This document shows, in pieces, positions 45,853 through 55,978 of a DNA stretch of 55,997 nucleotides. The notes beneath the pieces were generated by a model, which saw only the letters and a list, made by a program, of their open reading frames with translations, ran no database searches and was not told the DNA's origin. Numbering within the stretch: the stretch's first letter is position 1; each line of letters begins with the position of its first letter. This stretch comes from Chloroflexi bacterium TSY (GTDB lineage: Bacteria; Chloroflexota; Anaerolineae; Caldilineales; Caldilineaceae), in assembly GCA_019217005.1 (NCBI GenBank), contig JAHBNG010000100.1, forward strand, positions 1 through 55,997, in the 5' to 3' direction. Both the position numbers and the translations under genes were made by a program.

Positions 45853-46888
45853 ATGACTCTGACTTTCGACTGGAAGGTAATTCCCGCAGGCAAATTTTTA
45901 ATGGGCGGGGATGGGAGACAGCTCGAATCGTTGTTACCCGAGGATGCAGGTAAATTTAGCGACGATGAGCATTTGATGGAACATTCCGTCTATCTTACTC
46001 GGTACGAAATGAGCAGAGTCCCTGTCACAGTCTCGCAGTTTCGAACATTTGTTGAAGAAACAAACTATCAGACAACGGCTGAGCTTGAAGGTTTTGCACA
46101 TATTTGGCACCCCGAAAATCTAAAACAAATCGATGGTGCCAGTTGGCATCAACCCCACGGAACGGAAAGTAATACAGGTGAGTTTGAGCATCATCCAGTG
46201 GTTTCTGTTTCGTGGCATGATGCACAGGCGTTTTGTCAATGGGCTGGCGTCCGCTTACCCACCGAAGCAGAATGGGAAAAAGCGGCTCGTGGAACTGATG
46301 GCCGAATTTTTCCTTGGGGCAACGAGCTACCGGACGCGAATCGCTGCAATTTTCTGATGAAGATCGGGGGGCCAACAGAAGTACATCGATATCCTGCTGG
46401 TGCAAGCCCCTATGATCTGTTAGACATGGCCGGAAATGTTTGGGAATGGACGAATAGTCTCAGTAGATCCAAATTTGGCGTTTTTGGCTATTTTCAGTCG
46501 AGATTGCAGGGATTTTGGAGTCATTTATTCAGATTTCGGTTACAGAAAACAACCTATTTCATATCTGAAAATCGCCCAAATCTAACGCAAAAACTAGATA
46601 TCGACCGGCAAATTTGTATTTATGTCAACTGTTTAGCCAGAATTCTCTCTCAAAACCTGAAATTTGGATCTACTGAGTCTTTGGGGTAGCGAATTTATGC
46701 AGCCAGAATATGGCTATCCCTATGATTCAACGGATGGACGAGAAGATCAAACAGCTTCCAAACATGTCTTTCGGGTTTTACGCGGTGGGTCATTTCATCA
46801 ACATTATGGTGGAGTTCGATGTGCCTACCGTTTTCGACAACATCCATCTTTTCGCTACGATGGCATCGGTTTTCGTGTTGTGCACTGA
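45853..46888 (+). pseudogene. SUMF1/formylglycine-generating-enzyme family gene, MITE-disrupted
   Basis: The N-terminal part (45853-46460) reads FDWKVIPAGKFLMGGDG, VSWHDAQAFCQWAGVRLPTE and DMAGNVWEWTNS. Then a 215-bp MITE plus duplicated AGTCT intervenes. The sequence resumes as LWGSEFMQPEYGYPYD and RVLRGGSFHQHYGGVRCAYR to 46888. Removing the insert restores a 270-residue protein. The two copper-binding cysteines of true formylglycine-generating enzymes are not evident near GGSFHQHYGGVRCAYR, so it may have been a related SUMF1-domain protein. As written only a truncated fusion is made. Confidence 0.85.
46461..46675 (+). mobile_element. MITE family 2, copy A (215 bp)
   Basis: The terminal inverted repeats are CAGTAGATCCAAATTT and its complement, flanked by a perfect 5-bp duplication AGTCT (46456-46460 and 46676-46680). 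It is the same length as copy B and appears identical to it. It is non-coding, though it adds an ORF extension when read through. It interrupts the SUMF1-type gene. Confidence 0.95.
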
Positions 46889-46999
46889 ACGACTTCACCC
46901 GGTAAACTCAGAATTTATACTGAAATCAGCTTCAATCCCAGAACTCCGGATCGCATGTTGAACCGAGTATCAAACTCAAAACGCAAAACAGGAAGTAAC

Positions 47000-48440
47000 A
47001 TGGAGCAAACAATAAAAAGAGCGCTCGAAGGATACCGCATCTTGGATATGACAACTGTTGTCCTCGGTCCTTACGCAACACAAATTTTGGGTGATTTGGG
47101 TGCGGAAGTCGTCAAGATAGAATCGCCAAGTGGTGATATTGTGCGCCGTACAGGGCTCTCGCCGGATCCCGACTTTGGAACGCTCTTTATGACGCTCAAC
47201 CGCAACAAACGCTCGATTGCGCTCGACCTCAAGCGCCCAGAAGCTGCGACCGTCATGCGAGCATTGCTCCAATGGGCCGACGTCTTTGTCCACAATGTAC
47301 GACCGGAGGCGATGAATCGGCTTGGGTTCGACTACGAAAATGTTTGTGAGATTTGTCCTGACATCATCTACGTCAACGCCGTCGGGTTTGATTCGGATGG
47401 ACCCTACAGCGGCGTGGCTGCCTATGACGATACCATCCAGGCCGTCTCGGGTGCGGCGTCCTTAATCACCTATATGGATGGCAATCCACTCCCGCGAAAT
47501 ATGCCGACCATTATCGCAGACAAGGCGGCGGGTCTACATGTTGTTTATTCCATTTTGGCTGCATTGCTCTATCGGGAACGAACCGGCCAGGGGCAACAAA
47601 TTGAGGTTCCCATGTTCGAAAGTACCGTTTCGTTCCTTTTGGTCGAGCATCTTGGAGGGGAGGCTTGGAAACCAGCCCAGGGCCCCATGGGATATCCCCG
47701 CACGTCACATCCCTACAATCGCCCCTATCAGACAAAGGATGGTTATTTGGCGATTATGCCCTATTATGACCAGCACTGGCGCGATATCCTACGGATTGGA
47801 GGATGCCCAGAGCTATACGATCAAGATCCACGTCTTCAAAGCGTCGCCAAGCGGCGGATGAATATGCCTGCGCTCTCCGCCATCATTGAGGAGATCACGC
47901 TCACGCGCACAACGGCAGAATGGTGCCAATTGCTACAAGAGCATGACATCCCCTTTATGCATGTCAACAACCTGGAATCGCTGATGGATGATGAGCATCT
48001 GCATGCGGTCAATTTTTTCGAGTCTCAGTAGATCCAAATTTGGCGTTTTTGGCTATTTTCAGTCGAGATTGCAGGGATTTTGGAGTCATTTATTCAGATT
48101 TCGGTTACAGAAAACAACCTATTTCATATCTGAAAATCGCCCAAATCTAACGCAAAAACTAGATATCGACCGGCAAATTTGTATTTATGTCAACTGTTTA
48201 GCCAGAATTCTCTCTCAAAACCTGAAATTTGGATCTACTGAGTCTCACGAACACCCAGCGACCCAAGAAACCTATGTTTCTGTGCGGCATCCGGTCAAAT
48301 TCTCTGAAACACCAGCCGATATTCGCTATCATCCACCTGGATTGGGTCAAGATGGGCGTGAGGTATTGGTTGCGGCAGGGATAGATGATGAGGAGATTGA
48401 CCAATTAATCAAACAAGGAGTTCTACAAGGGACTGCATAA
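47000..48440 (+). pseudogene. CaiB/BaiF CoA-transferase gene, MITE-disrupted
   Basis: The class III CoA-transferase starts at ATG 47000 after AGGAAG. YRILDMTTVVLGPYATQILG then DLGAEVVKIE is the CoA site, FMTLNRNKRSIALDLK follows, and YDDTIQAVSGAA carries the catalytic aspartate region. The MITE at 48026 ends the reading at 48031, about 343 residues in. The last 60 residues continue after it: HEHPATQETYVSVRHPVKFS, DIRYHPPGLGQDGREVLVAA. The truncated product lacks the terminal segment that closes the fold, so activity is doubtful. Confidence 0.85.
48026..48240 (+). mobile_element. MITE family 2, copy B (215 bp)
   Basis: Same sequence and orientation as copy A, flanked by AGTCT at 48021-48025 and 48241-48245. 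It interrupts the CoA-transferase gene near its 3' end. Apparent identity to copy A implies recent movement. Confidence 0.95.
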
Positions 48441-48506
48441 GCATAGTGTAATCTCCGAAATTTTTCAGGGTTTACTAAGCTCTTTTGGATTTATTTTGAA
48501 AAATCT

Positions 48507-48661
48507 GGGGTGGTTCATTTTAGCTGGATAGATAGGTTTACACTTTTAGAAACAGAAAGAACGTTTATATTCTCTGATTTCGCCGGTTCTCAGAGAGAAA
48601 ACGGTCTCATATAGATTTTTGTCTATATATCAAAAGTGTAAACCTAATTTTGAACCACCCC
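48507..48661 (+). mobile_element. MITE family 1, copy C (155 bp)
   Basis: It appears identical to copy A at 24560, with a perfect 8-bp duplication AAAAATCT at 48499-48506 and 48662-48669. It has landed at the extreme 5' end of the EamA transporter gene and supplies the TTG used as its only start in the present sequence. Confidence 0.95.
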
Positions 48662-49561
48662 AAAAATCTAACAACCAATTTTCTGCTTTTGATTCCGGGC
48701 ACAGTATGGGGAATCTCATTTATCGCGGTCGAACTGATTTTGCCGGCAATTCCGCCGATCAGCCTAACGTTGGGGCGCAGCTTGATATCAATTGTGATGC
48801 TGCTTGGAATGTTGTGGTATGTGGGTGGCACATTACCGAGTCGTCTCTCTGACTGGTCTCCTTTCTTTCTGTTGGCAGCCGTCAACCTTGCAATCCCTTT
48901 TGCGCTTACCGCATGGGGGCAGATCTACATCGACGGGGGGCTTGCTTCAATTCTGTTGTCGGTTATGCCTCTTTTTACAGCTCTATTGGCTTACTGTTTT
49001 ACACCAGATGAAAAACTGACGATCCAAAAGATGCTGGGGATTGGTCTGGGTCTGATCGGAATCGTAGTTTTGATTGGACCTGGCGCTCTTGGAGGGGTAC
49101 GGGCAAATGTTCTGGCGCAGTTGGCGATTGTCGGGGCTGCTCTCTGTTATGCTATTGGTGCAGTCTATCTGCGCTTCGTTTATCCACTTCAACCGGAAGG
49201 ATTGTCAACCTGGGCGCTACGCATGCGCATGACCTCTGCTCAATTTGTCGCATCGGCCATTCTCCTTCTACCCTTTAGCCTTTGGTGGGAAGCCCCTTGG
49301 ACCATTCAACCATCCCTGGAAATTTGGGGCTATATGCTCTTTTTAGGGATTGGCGTGACGCTATTGGCAACTGTAACCTATTTCTACCTTATTGAAGAAC
49401 TTGGCGCAGGTACCGCCTCGACCACAATCTATCTGATTCCTGTTGCGGGGATGATTTTGGGGAACATTGTTCTCGGGGAAGCCATTACAGCGCAGATGAT
49501 ATTTGCGCTGGGGCTGATTCTGTTGGGTATTTTTATTGTGAATCGAACGCTGACTGAATAA
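48650..49561 (+). CDS. EamA/DMT family transporter
   Basis: About 300 residues with ten predicted membrane helices in two EamA repeats. The first begins LTTNFLLLIPGTVWGISFIA. The second is around VLAQLAIVGAALCYAIGAVY and ends IPVAGMILGNIVLGEAITAQ. The family exports small metabolites or amino acids. The reading starts at a TTG inside the right end of MITE copy C, and the native start must have been on the other side of the insertion. Expression may therefore be lost or altered. Confidence 0.85.
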   Translation: MNHPKNLTTNFLLLIPGTVWGISFIAVELILPAIPPISLTLGRSLISIVMLLGMLWYVGGTLPSRLSDWSPFFLLAAVNLAIPFALTAWGQIYIDGGLASILLSVMPLFTALLAYCFTPDEKLTIQKMLGIGLGLIGIVVLIGPGALGGVRANVLAQLAIVGAALCYAIGAVYLRFVYPLQPEGLSTWALRMRMTSAQFVASAILLLPFSLWWEAPWTIQPSLEIWGYMLFLGIGVTLLATVTYFYLIEELGAGTASTTIYLIPVAGMILGNIVLGEAITAQMIFALGLILLGIFIVNRTLTE

Positions 49562-49663
49562 GGGTCATCCGTCGCTACAGGTATCAAATTTATGCAAATG
49601 GGGCTATTACCAAGAAAAACATCACAAAATTGTCAACAGTTCACCTTGCTGTACGGCACGAGG

Positions 49664-49742
49664 AGGTGACAGTCACTTTTTACACAAAATGAGTTGTAAT
49701 TGTTGCTTACCTGCCCATTTGGACGTGAAGTGACTGTCACCT
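49664..49742. repeat. 79-bp hairpin element, 15-bp arms
   Basis: AGGTGACAGTCACTT (49664-49678) pairs exactly with its complement at 49728-49742. The 12-bp direct repeat CAAAATTGTCAA lies outside on both sides (49625-49636 and 49766-49777). It may be a REP-like or MITE-like unit. It occupies the gap between the transporter and kinase genes (49562-49925), which holds no other gene. Confidence 0.65.
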
Positions 49743-49928
49743 GCAGGTATAACGTGAACAGTTACCAAAATTGTCAATCGAGACAGACATGTTGATTTGA
49801 GGAACATCCAATCGAAGATAATCGGTTGTAGCGTGAGCCTGGGTATAGTAAAATGTAGGGGAGATAGCAAGCGGCAAAGAATGCAATATCACGCTTGGTC
49901 TCCGACCATATGCACCATTATTCACATG

Positions 49929-50741
49929 ATGACGCAACCAGTGACAGTTATTAAGCTTGGCGGAGCGTTGCTGACAGACAAACGACAACCTTTTACACTT
50001 CGTCACGCCATTTTGAATCAGGTCGTCAATGAGTTAAAAACATGCATAGAAAGCGGCTTCATTGGACGACTGCTGCTTGTGCATGGGGCAGGCTCTTTTG
50101 GGCATCCACCCGTCGTGCAACACCAACTGCATAAGGGATTTCAGTCACCGACACAGCTCATTCACTTTACTTATGCACACAACTGCGTCATGCAGTTGCG
50201 CTTGGCGATTGCTAAAGTCTGCCACCAAGCGAGTCTTGCAGTTGTGACAATTGCACCCAGCTCCTGCATGACAGCCGACGGTTTCGTTGCCCGAAATCAG
50301 TTTTACGACGCAATTTCGGGCTTTCTAGACCTTGGGATGATCCCGTTGCTGGGTGGCGATCTGATCACCGATCAACAAGTCGGTTTTTGTGTACACAGTG
50401 GTGACATCATTGCAGTCGATCTTGCATTGCATTATAGAGCATCTCGTCTGATTTTTGCGACGGCTGTCGACGGTATCTACGATCGGGACCCAATCCAATT
50501 CCCGCAAGCAAAGCGAATTGGACAATTGAGCTTGCAAGAGCTGGTCGATGGAGCTGCTCAACTTAATGTCCACCAAGATTTGGACGCAAGCGGCGCAATG
50601 GCAGGGAAGTTAGATGCGGTTCGTCAGGCGTCCGACGCCATGCGTGCTGGCTTATGTGTTCACGTACTCTCGATGATGCGGGAGGGTAATTTGCAGGCTC
50701 TGCTGAACGGTAAACCTGTTGGTACGCAACTGGTGCCTTGA
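49929..50741 (+). CDS. ipk: Isopentenyl phosphate kinase
   Basis: 270-residue amino-acid-kinase-fold protein. VTVIKLGGALLTDKRQPFTL at the N-terminus, LLLVHGAGSFGHPPVVQHQL with the GAGSFGH loop and catalytic histidine region of isopentenyl phosphate kinases, IPLLGGDLITDQQVG, and FATAVDGIYDRDP are all present. It phosphorylates isopentenyl phosphate to the diphosphate, the last step of the alternative mevalonate route known in archaea and some Chloroflexota. The start is 49929, or 49926 by an adjacent ATG. It stands alone with no other mevalonate genes in the window. Confidence 0.85.
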   Translation: MTQPVTVIKLGGALLTDKRQPFTLRHAILNQVVNELKTCIESGFIGRLLLVHGAGSFGHPPVVQHQLHKGFQSPTQLIHFTYAHNCVMQLRLAIAKVCHQASLAVVTIAPSSCMTADGFVARNQFYDAISGFLDLGMIPLLGGDLITDQQVGFCVHSGDIIAVDLALHYRASRLIFATAVDGIYDRDPIQFPQAKRIGQLSLQELVDGAAQLNVHQDLDASGAMAGKLDAVRQASDAMRAGLCVHVLSMMREGNLQALLNGKPVGTQLVP

Positions 50742-50821
50742 CGTTCATCATGCTAGTCATGACTGTGGGGTAGGCGATTCCCAAAAATCAATTAACCACA
50801 GATGGACAAGATTTACAGGAT

Positions 50822-53800
50822 ATGTACCCATTTAGTTTCACCTGTTTTGGACCGTTGACCATCACCCTGGATGGAGAACCGATTGCAGGCATGAGCGCGG
50901 ATAAGTCGCGTGCACTGTTGGCGTATCTGGTCGTGGAATCGGATCGTGCTCATAGTCGCAGCTCTCTGATTGGCCTCCTCTGGCCCGATTACCCACAGAA
51001 GGACGCCCTGAGAAGCCTGCGCAACTCCCTCTATCGTTTGCGCCAACTACTGGACAAATCTGCATCTAACGCCAGCGTCAATCTGCTTTCGATTACGCGC
51101 CAAACTCTCCAGTTTCATCCAGTTCAGGCAGCTGTTGATGTGGCCCGTTTTGAAATGCTCCTAGACACCGTAGCCGCCCATCAGCACCAGCAGATAATGC
51201 GCTGTTCAACTTGTTTGAACCAGATGGTGGAGGCAGCGGCGCTTTACAAAGGAGAGCTGCTGGCTGGTTTGCGCGTGGCTGATGCACCGGCCTTTGAGGA
51301 ATGGCTACTGACCAGGCGAGAATATCTGCATCTGCGTGCCCTGTTTACGCTGCAGGTGCTCACTGACGCCTACGAGGCAATGGGGGATGAAGAGAACGCG
51401 TATCGCTTTGCCACCCAAAGGCTGACACTCGATCCCTATCAAGAGTCAGCGCTCCAGGCAGTGATACGGCTAGCAGCCCAACGCGGTCTGCCTGACCAGG
51501 CTCTGGCCTACTACGACCGCTTTCGTCAACTGCTGTGGAAGGAATCGAGTATTGAACCGAGCGCCGAAACCACTGACTTGGCCGAGCAGATTCGGCGCGG
51601 TGAGTTAGACAGAGTGGTAAAGTGGCAGAGTGGCAAAGGAGCGGAGTTGCGTGAGCCCATCGTGAGCTTGCCGAAAGGGGGCAGAGAAACCGAGAAGCAG
51701 GGCAATATGGTGACTGAAGCGGGCCACATCGCCCCCTCATCCCTTCACCCTGTCACCTTGTCACCCCCGTCCTCCGCCTCAACACTGCGCAACGTCCCCC
51801 AACAGAGCATCTTCTTTGGTCGCCGCGCTGAGCTGGCCCAACTCGAACAGTGGCTTGTCGACGACCGTTGTTGTGTTGTCGCCATTCTGGGAATTGGGGG
51901 CATGGGCAAGACTAGCCTCGCTGCGCAATTTGTCCATCAGACGGCATCTCGTTTCGATACCATCGTTTGGTACTCACTGCTCAATGCGCCCCTCCCTCAA
52001 GAATTGCTGCCTTCGCTTCTGCAAACTCTCTCGAACCAGACTGCTGTCACGCTGCCCAATAGCTTGGACAGACAGTTGCAGTTACTCATGCAGTTTCTAC
52101 GCGAGCGACATATTCTGCTCGTGCTGGACAATCTTGAGAGCATCTTCGAGCCAGGTCAGGCTGGCGTTTTTCGTGCTGGCTATGAACCCTATGCGCAGTT
52201 CGTTTCGTTTGTCGCATCCCACGAGCACAATAGCCGTCTGCTGCTGACCAGCCGCGAGCGACCGCAAGGCTATGCCCGTTTGGAAGGAGATCATGCACTT
52301 GTGCGTTCACTGCGGCTTGACGGTTTGGATGATGAAGCAGGATATGAACTGCTGGCGCAACGAGGTTTGGACACGATAGGCGACGACGCTCATTGCACGT
52401 TACTCTGGCAATCCGCTTGCGCTCAAGCTGGTGGCCGATACGGTCGATGAACTTTTTGCGGGGGATATTGGAGAATTTTTGGCCGGCGAATCGCTTGTCT
52501 TTGATGATGTCCGCACGGTACTGGACCAGCAATTTGGCCGGCTGTTGCCGCTGGAACAAGAGATACTCTTGTGGTTGGCGGTTGCACGTGAGCCTATGTC
52601 CCTACCAGAAATACGGACAAATCTGCTTTATGCACCGCAGCAGCGCAAGTTGCTGGAGGCACTGCGAAACCTCCAGCGTCGGTCACTCATCGAGCGTCAT
52701 CAGGCGGGATTTGGTCTGCAAAACGTGATTATTGAATATCTGACTGACCATTTGCTAGAGACAGTTTCTCAAGAAGTGGAATCAGCCGAGTTGGTCATCT
52801 TGCACCAGCAGGCGTTGCTGATGACACAAAGCAAGGAATACACCCGCAAAAGCCAGATCCGTCTTCTCTTGGAACCGCTGATACAAACGCTGAACGCTGC
52901 CTATCCCCCTACACGACTGTTCGAGCATCTAGGGATGCTGGTATCCCACCTGCGTACAACTGTCCCACACAAACCAAGCTATGCTGCTGGAAACATACTG
53001 AATCTACTCTTGCACATGGGGCACGACGTCTCTGGACTCGACTTCTCAGACTTGAGCGTCTGGCAAGTCGATATGCAGACGCGTTCACTTGCTGGTGTAG
53101 ACCTCACACGGGCGGATCTGGCGAAGTGCCTCTTTCGCCAAACCTTTGGGCGGATGGAAGCTGTAGCAATCAGCCCCGATGGTCAGTTCGTTGCAATCGG
53201 TGATGAACATGGCGAGATCCGATTGTGCCGCGTGGCGGATGGACAACTACATATGCAATTGACTGGGCACACCAATATAGTAACGGGTCTAGACTTCAGT
53301 AGAGATGGCCGTTTGCTGGCAAGCTGTGCCCACGATCAGACTGCGCGTATCTGGTCCACAGAATACAACGAATTGATGCACACGCTGGAAATCCAAACCG
53401 GCAGTCAATACGCAGTTGCCTTTAGCACCGATGGTCGTTTGTTGGCGAGCGGTGCAGGTGATGCCACAATTTATATTTGGGACGTTGAAACTGGGCACTG
53501 TCTCCTTGTCCTCGAAAAACATACGGCTACTGTGCGGTCCGTCAAATTTGTACCTGACAGTCGCATCTTGTTCAGCGTCGGCTTTGATGGACGCATCCTT
53601 GTCTGGAACTTGTCAATCGTCGATACGTTACTGAGTAATGACGAGCAAAATGTGCCGACGATTCTGGGAGAGGCTCGCTCAATTCCGGGTAATCGAGAGT
53701 TAAACTACATTTGGCTTGCGATTAGTCAAGACCAGTCGTCTATTGCCGCAGGCACAATGGAAGGCGTGATCTTGGAGTTGGACTATGCAGAAGGTGCGTT

Positions 53801-55091
53801 GCGGCAAACGTTGGAGGGCCATCGGAGCGAAATACGGGATCTGGTATTTTGGCCGGATGATGCAACATTGATTTCAGTGAGCGAAGACACCACTATACGC
53901 ATATGGGATTTAGAGACCAATCGCTGTATAGACGTTCTTGAAGAACATCAAGCGGGTATTTGGTCGCTTGCTTGTTGCCCGACGAATCGCATATTTGTAA
54001 GTGGTGGTGATGACGGTGTGGTTCACATATGGGAGATGACAGAACAGAGGCAGAGCATTCTGACCAGCACCATTCGGGGCAATGTGGAAGCTGTTGAAGC
54101 CGTTGCGTGGAGCACCACGAATTCGATTGTAGCCACGGCCAACGTGCAGGGCTTGATCCATATTTGGGATGTGAGCCAACCAGACGTCGCTTCTCTCTGC
54201 GAGTTTCAGGCAACGGGTCGCATATACGCTATTGCATTCAGCCCCGATGGCCAGCTATTGGCAACAGGAGGCGAAACACAAAACAACATGATACACCTGT
54301 GGGATCTCGCCGGTGGCGAATCTATTGGGGCACTGATCGGTCACGATGATTATTCAAAGGCGCTCCGCTTTTCACCAAATGGGACCATGTTGGCCAGTGG
54401 CACCAACGATGGCCAAATTTGTCTTTGGGACATAACCAATCCTATGCAGAGTGGATTACGCCGTGTGATCGACGGACACGACTTGGATACCACCAGTTTG
54501 GCCTTTTCGTCAGATGGACGACTCTTGGTCAGCGCCGGGAGCGACTACGTTGTCCGCATCTGGAATGTGGATTCAGGTGCCAAAATATACGAGTTGCCCG
54601 CAGCCAAACATAACAATGCCGTAGCCTGTCATCCGACGGACGCAATCATCGCGTATTTGGATCCCGATGAACGGATCGTTATTGCCGACTTGGGTCATGT
54701 TGAATCACACCAAGTATACCAACGGTTGCCCTACCACACCCACATCATCTATGGACTAGTCTTCAGTTCCGATGGAGATCAATTGGCCAGCGTTGGCATG
54801 GATCATGTCGTGCGTGTCTGGGATGTAGCGAGCGGTGAGCAGATCCACTCCATATCTGTCAATCAGCACGTTTATTCAATCGCGTACAGCCCAGATGGAC
54901 ACATGATTGTGACCGCTGCGCAGGACGGTGCAGCGCGTATCTGGGACATTGCTACTGGTCAGTGTCTTAAGATCCTGCGTCCACCCAGACTGTACGAAGA
55001 TACGAACATTACCGGAGTCACCGGTATCTCTGATGCGCAAAAGGCGGCACTCAGCGCATTGGGTGCGGTCGATCATGAACTGGCAGAATGA
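50822..55091 (+). pseudogene. BTAD / NB-ARC / WD40 STAND protein, frameshifted
   Basis: The first part (50822-52450) has an OmpR-like DNA-binding segment and a BTAD domain (LDGEPIAGMSADKSRALLAY, LLWPDYPQKDALRSLRNSLY), then an NB-ARC ATPase with P-loop ILGIGGMGKTSLAAQF near residue 357 and ILLVLDNLESIFEPG near 432. The second frame, from about 52395, continues YSGNPLALKLVADTVDELFA, a short pentapeptide-like stretch (SLAGVDLTRADLAKCLF) and about a dozen WD40 repeats. Together they make about 1,420 residues. A single shift near 52390 is the only break, so a sequencing error is possible. Such STAND ATPases act as regulators or in defence. Confidence 0.88.
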
Positions 55092-55145
55092 TACCACATT
55101 GTTTTTGTAGAAGAACCGAGCCGCGGTAATTGGATTGCCAACCGT

Positions 55146-55973
55146 CTACTCATTTAGATCTATGCTATATGTTCCATCTGCACAGTTCACCCAAACAACA
55201 CCATTTTCGAATGTGCGGGTGAATGTCATGCCGTTGTTCGAAACTTGAACGGCCCCGATTGGACTTCCAGTAACGATATTGTCGTATTGATTGTGGTATT
55301 CCCAGCTGACATCGAACCATCCACCGCCCTCTGGGTTGGACTGCATATCGGAAAACCCAAAATAGCTTCCCTCTCCCATGCTGACCAAAAATGCCGCGAT
55401 GCCAAATTCTAAGAACTCATCTTTCGTGAACGTTTTTGTTGAACCATCAAGTCGAATGCACCCACCCGAACAGCCTCCATCATTTGGGAAATAGGGCATA
55501 TGTACAATGAGCGGTATGCCATTTTCTGCTTCACGAATCGAGTTACGTATTTGTCTTGCGGCAATTTCGCCCAGATTCCACATCCAAAATTCATTGTTCC
55601 GTGCAAACGGGATTCCTTGCAGGGATTGAAGGATTGCCTCTTCGCCTTCCGGGCAATCATTTTCCCACGGCACCTGTGCCCCAATATCTGAGAAGCCATT
55701 TGTGGTCGAAAGAATGGGGTACTTGTTGTTGTTGACCAGTGTTGAAAAGGCTTTTGCATACACGTCCACTGAAGCAGTCATAAAGGACTTGCGTTCCTCA
55801 AAAGACATTGCGCTTAAATGGTTGGCTTCATCGCATGGGACGCTCTGGGCATTGTCAAAAAAGAGACCGTCACTTTTTTCCAAAGCCGCGGCTTCAATGA
55901 TTGCTTGATAGGTGCTTCGTGCGGAGGCTTTCCTGAAGTCCCATCTGCAATACTGCAAATCAGTTTGAAAACC
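55146..55973 (-). pseudogene. Putative glycoside hydrolase (GHL15-like), 5' truncated
   Basis: About 270 residues remain. KSDGLFFDNAQSVPCDEANH, KYPILSTTNGFSDIGAQVPW, GEGSYFGFSDMQSNPEGGGW and the final strand GVVWVNCADGTYSIDLNE resemble the hypothetical glycosyl hydrolase family 15 (a TIM barrel with an acidic residue in FFDN). The N-terminal strands and any signal peptide are missing because MITE family 2 copy C begins just upstream at 55979. The family assignment is tentative. Confidence 0.6.
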
Positions 55974-55978
55974 AGACT

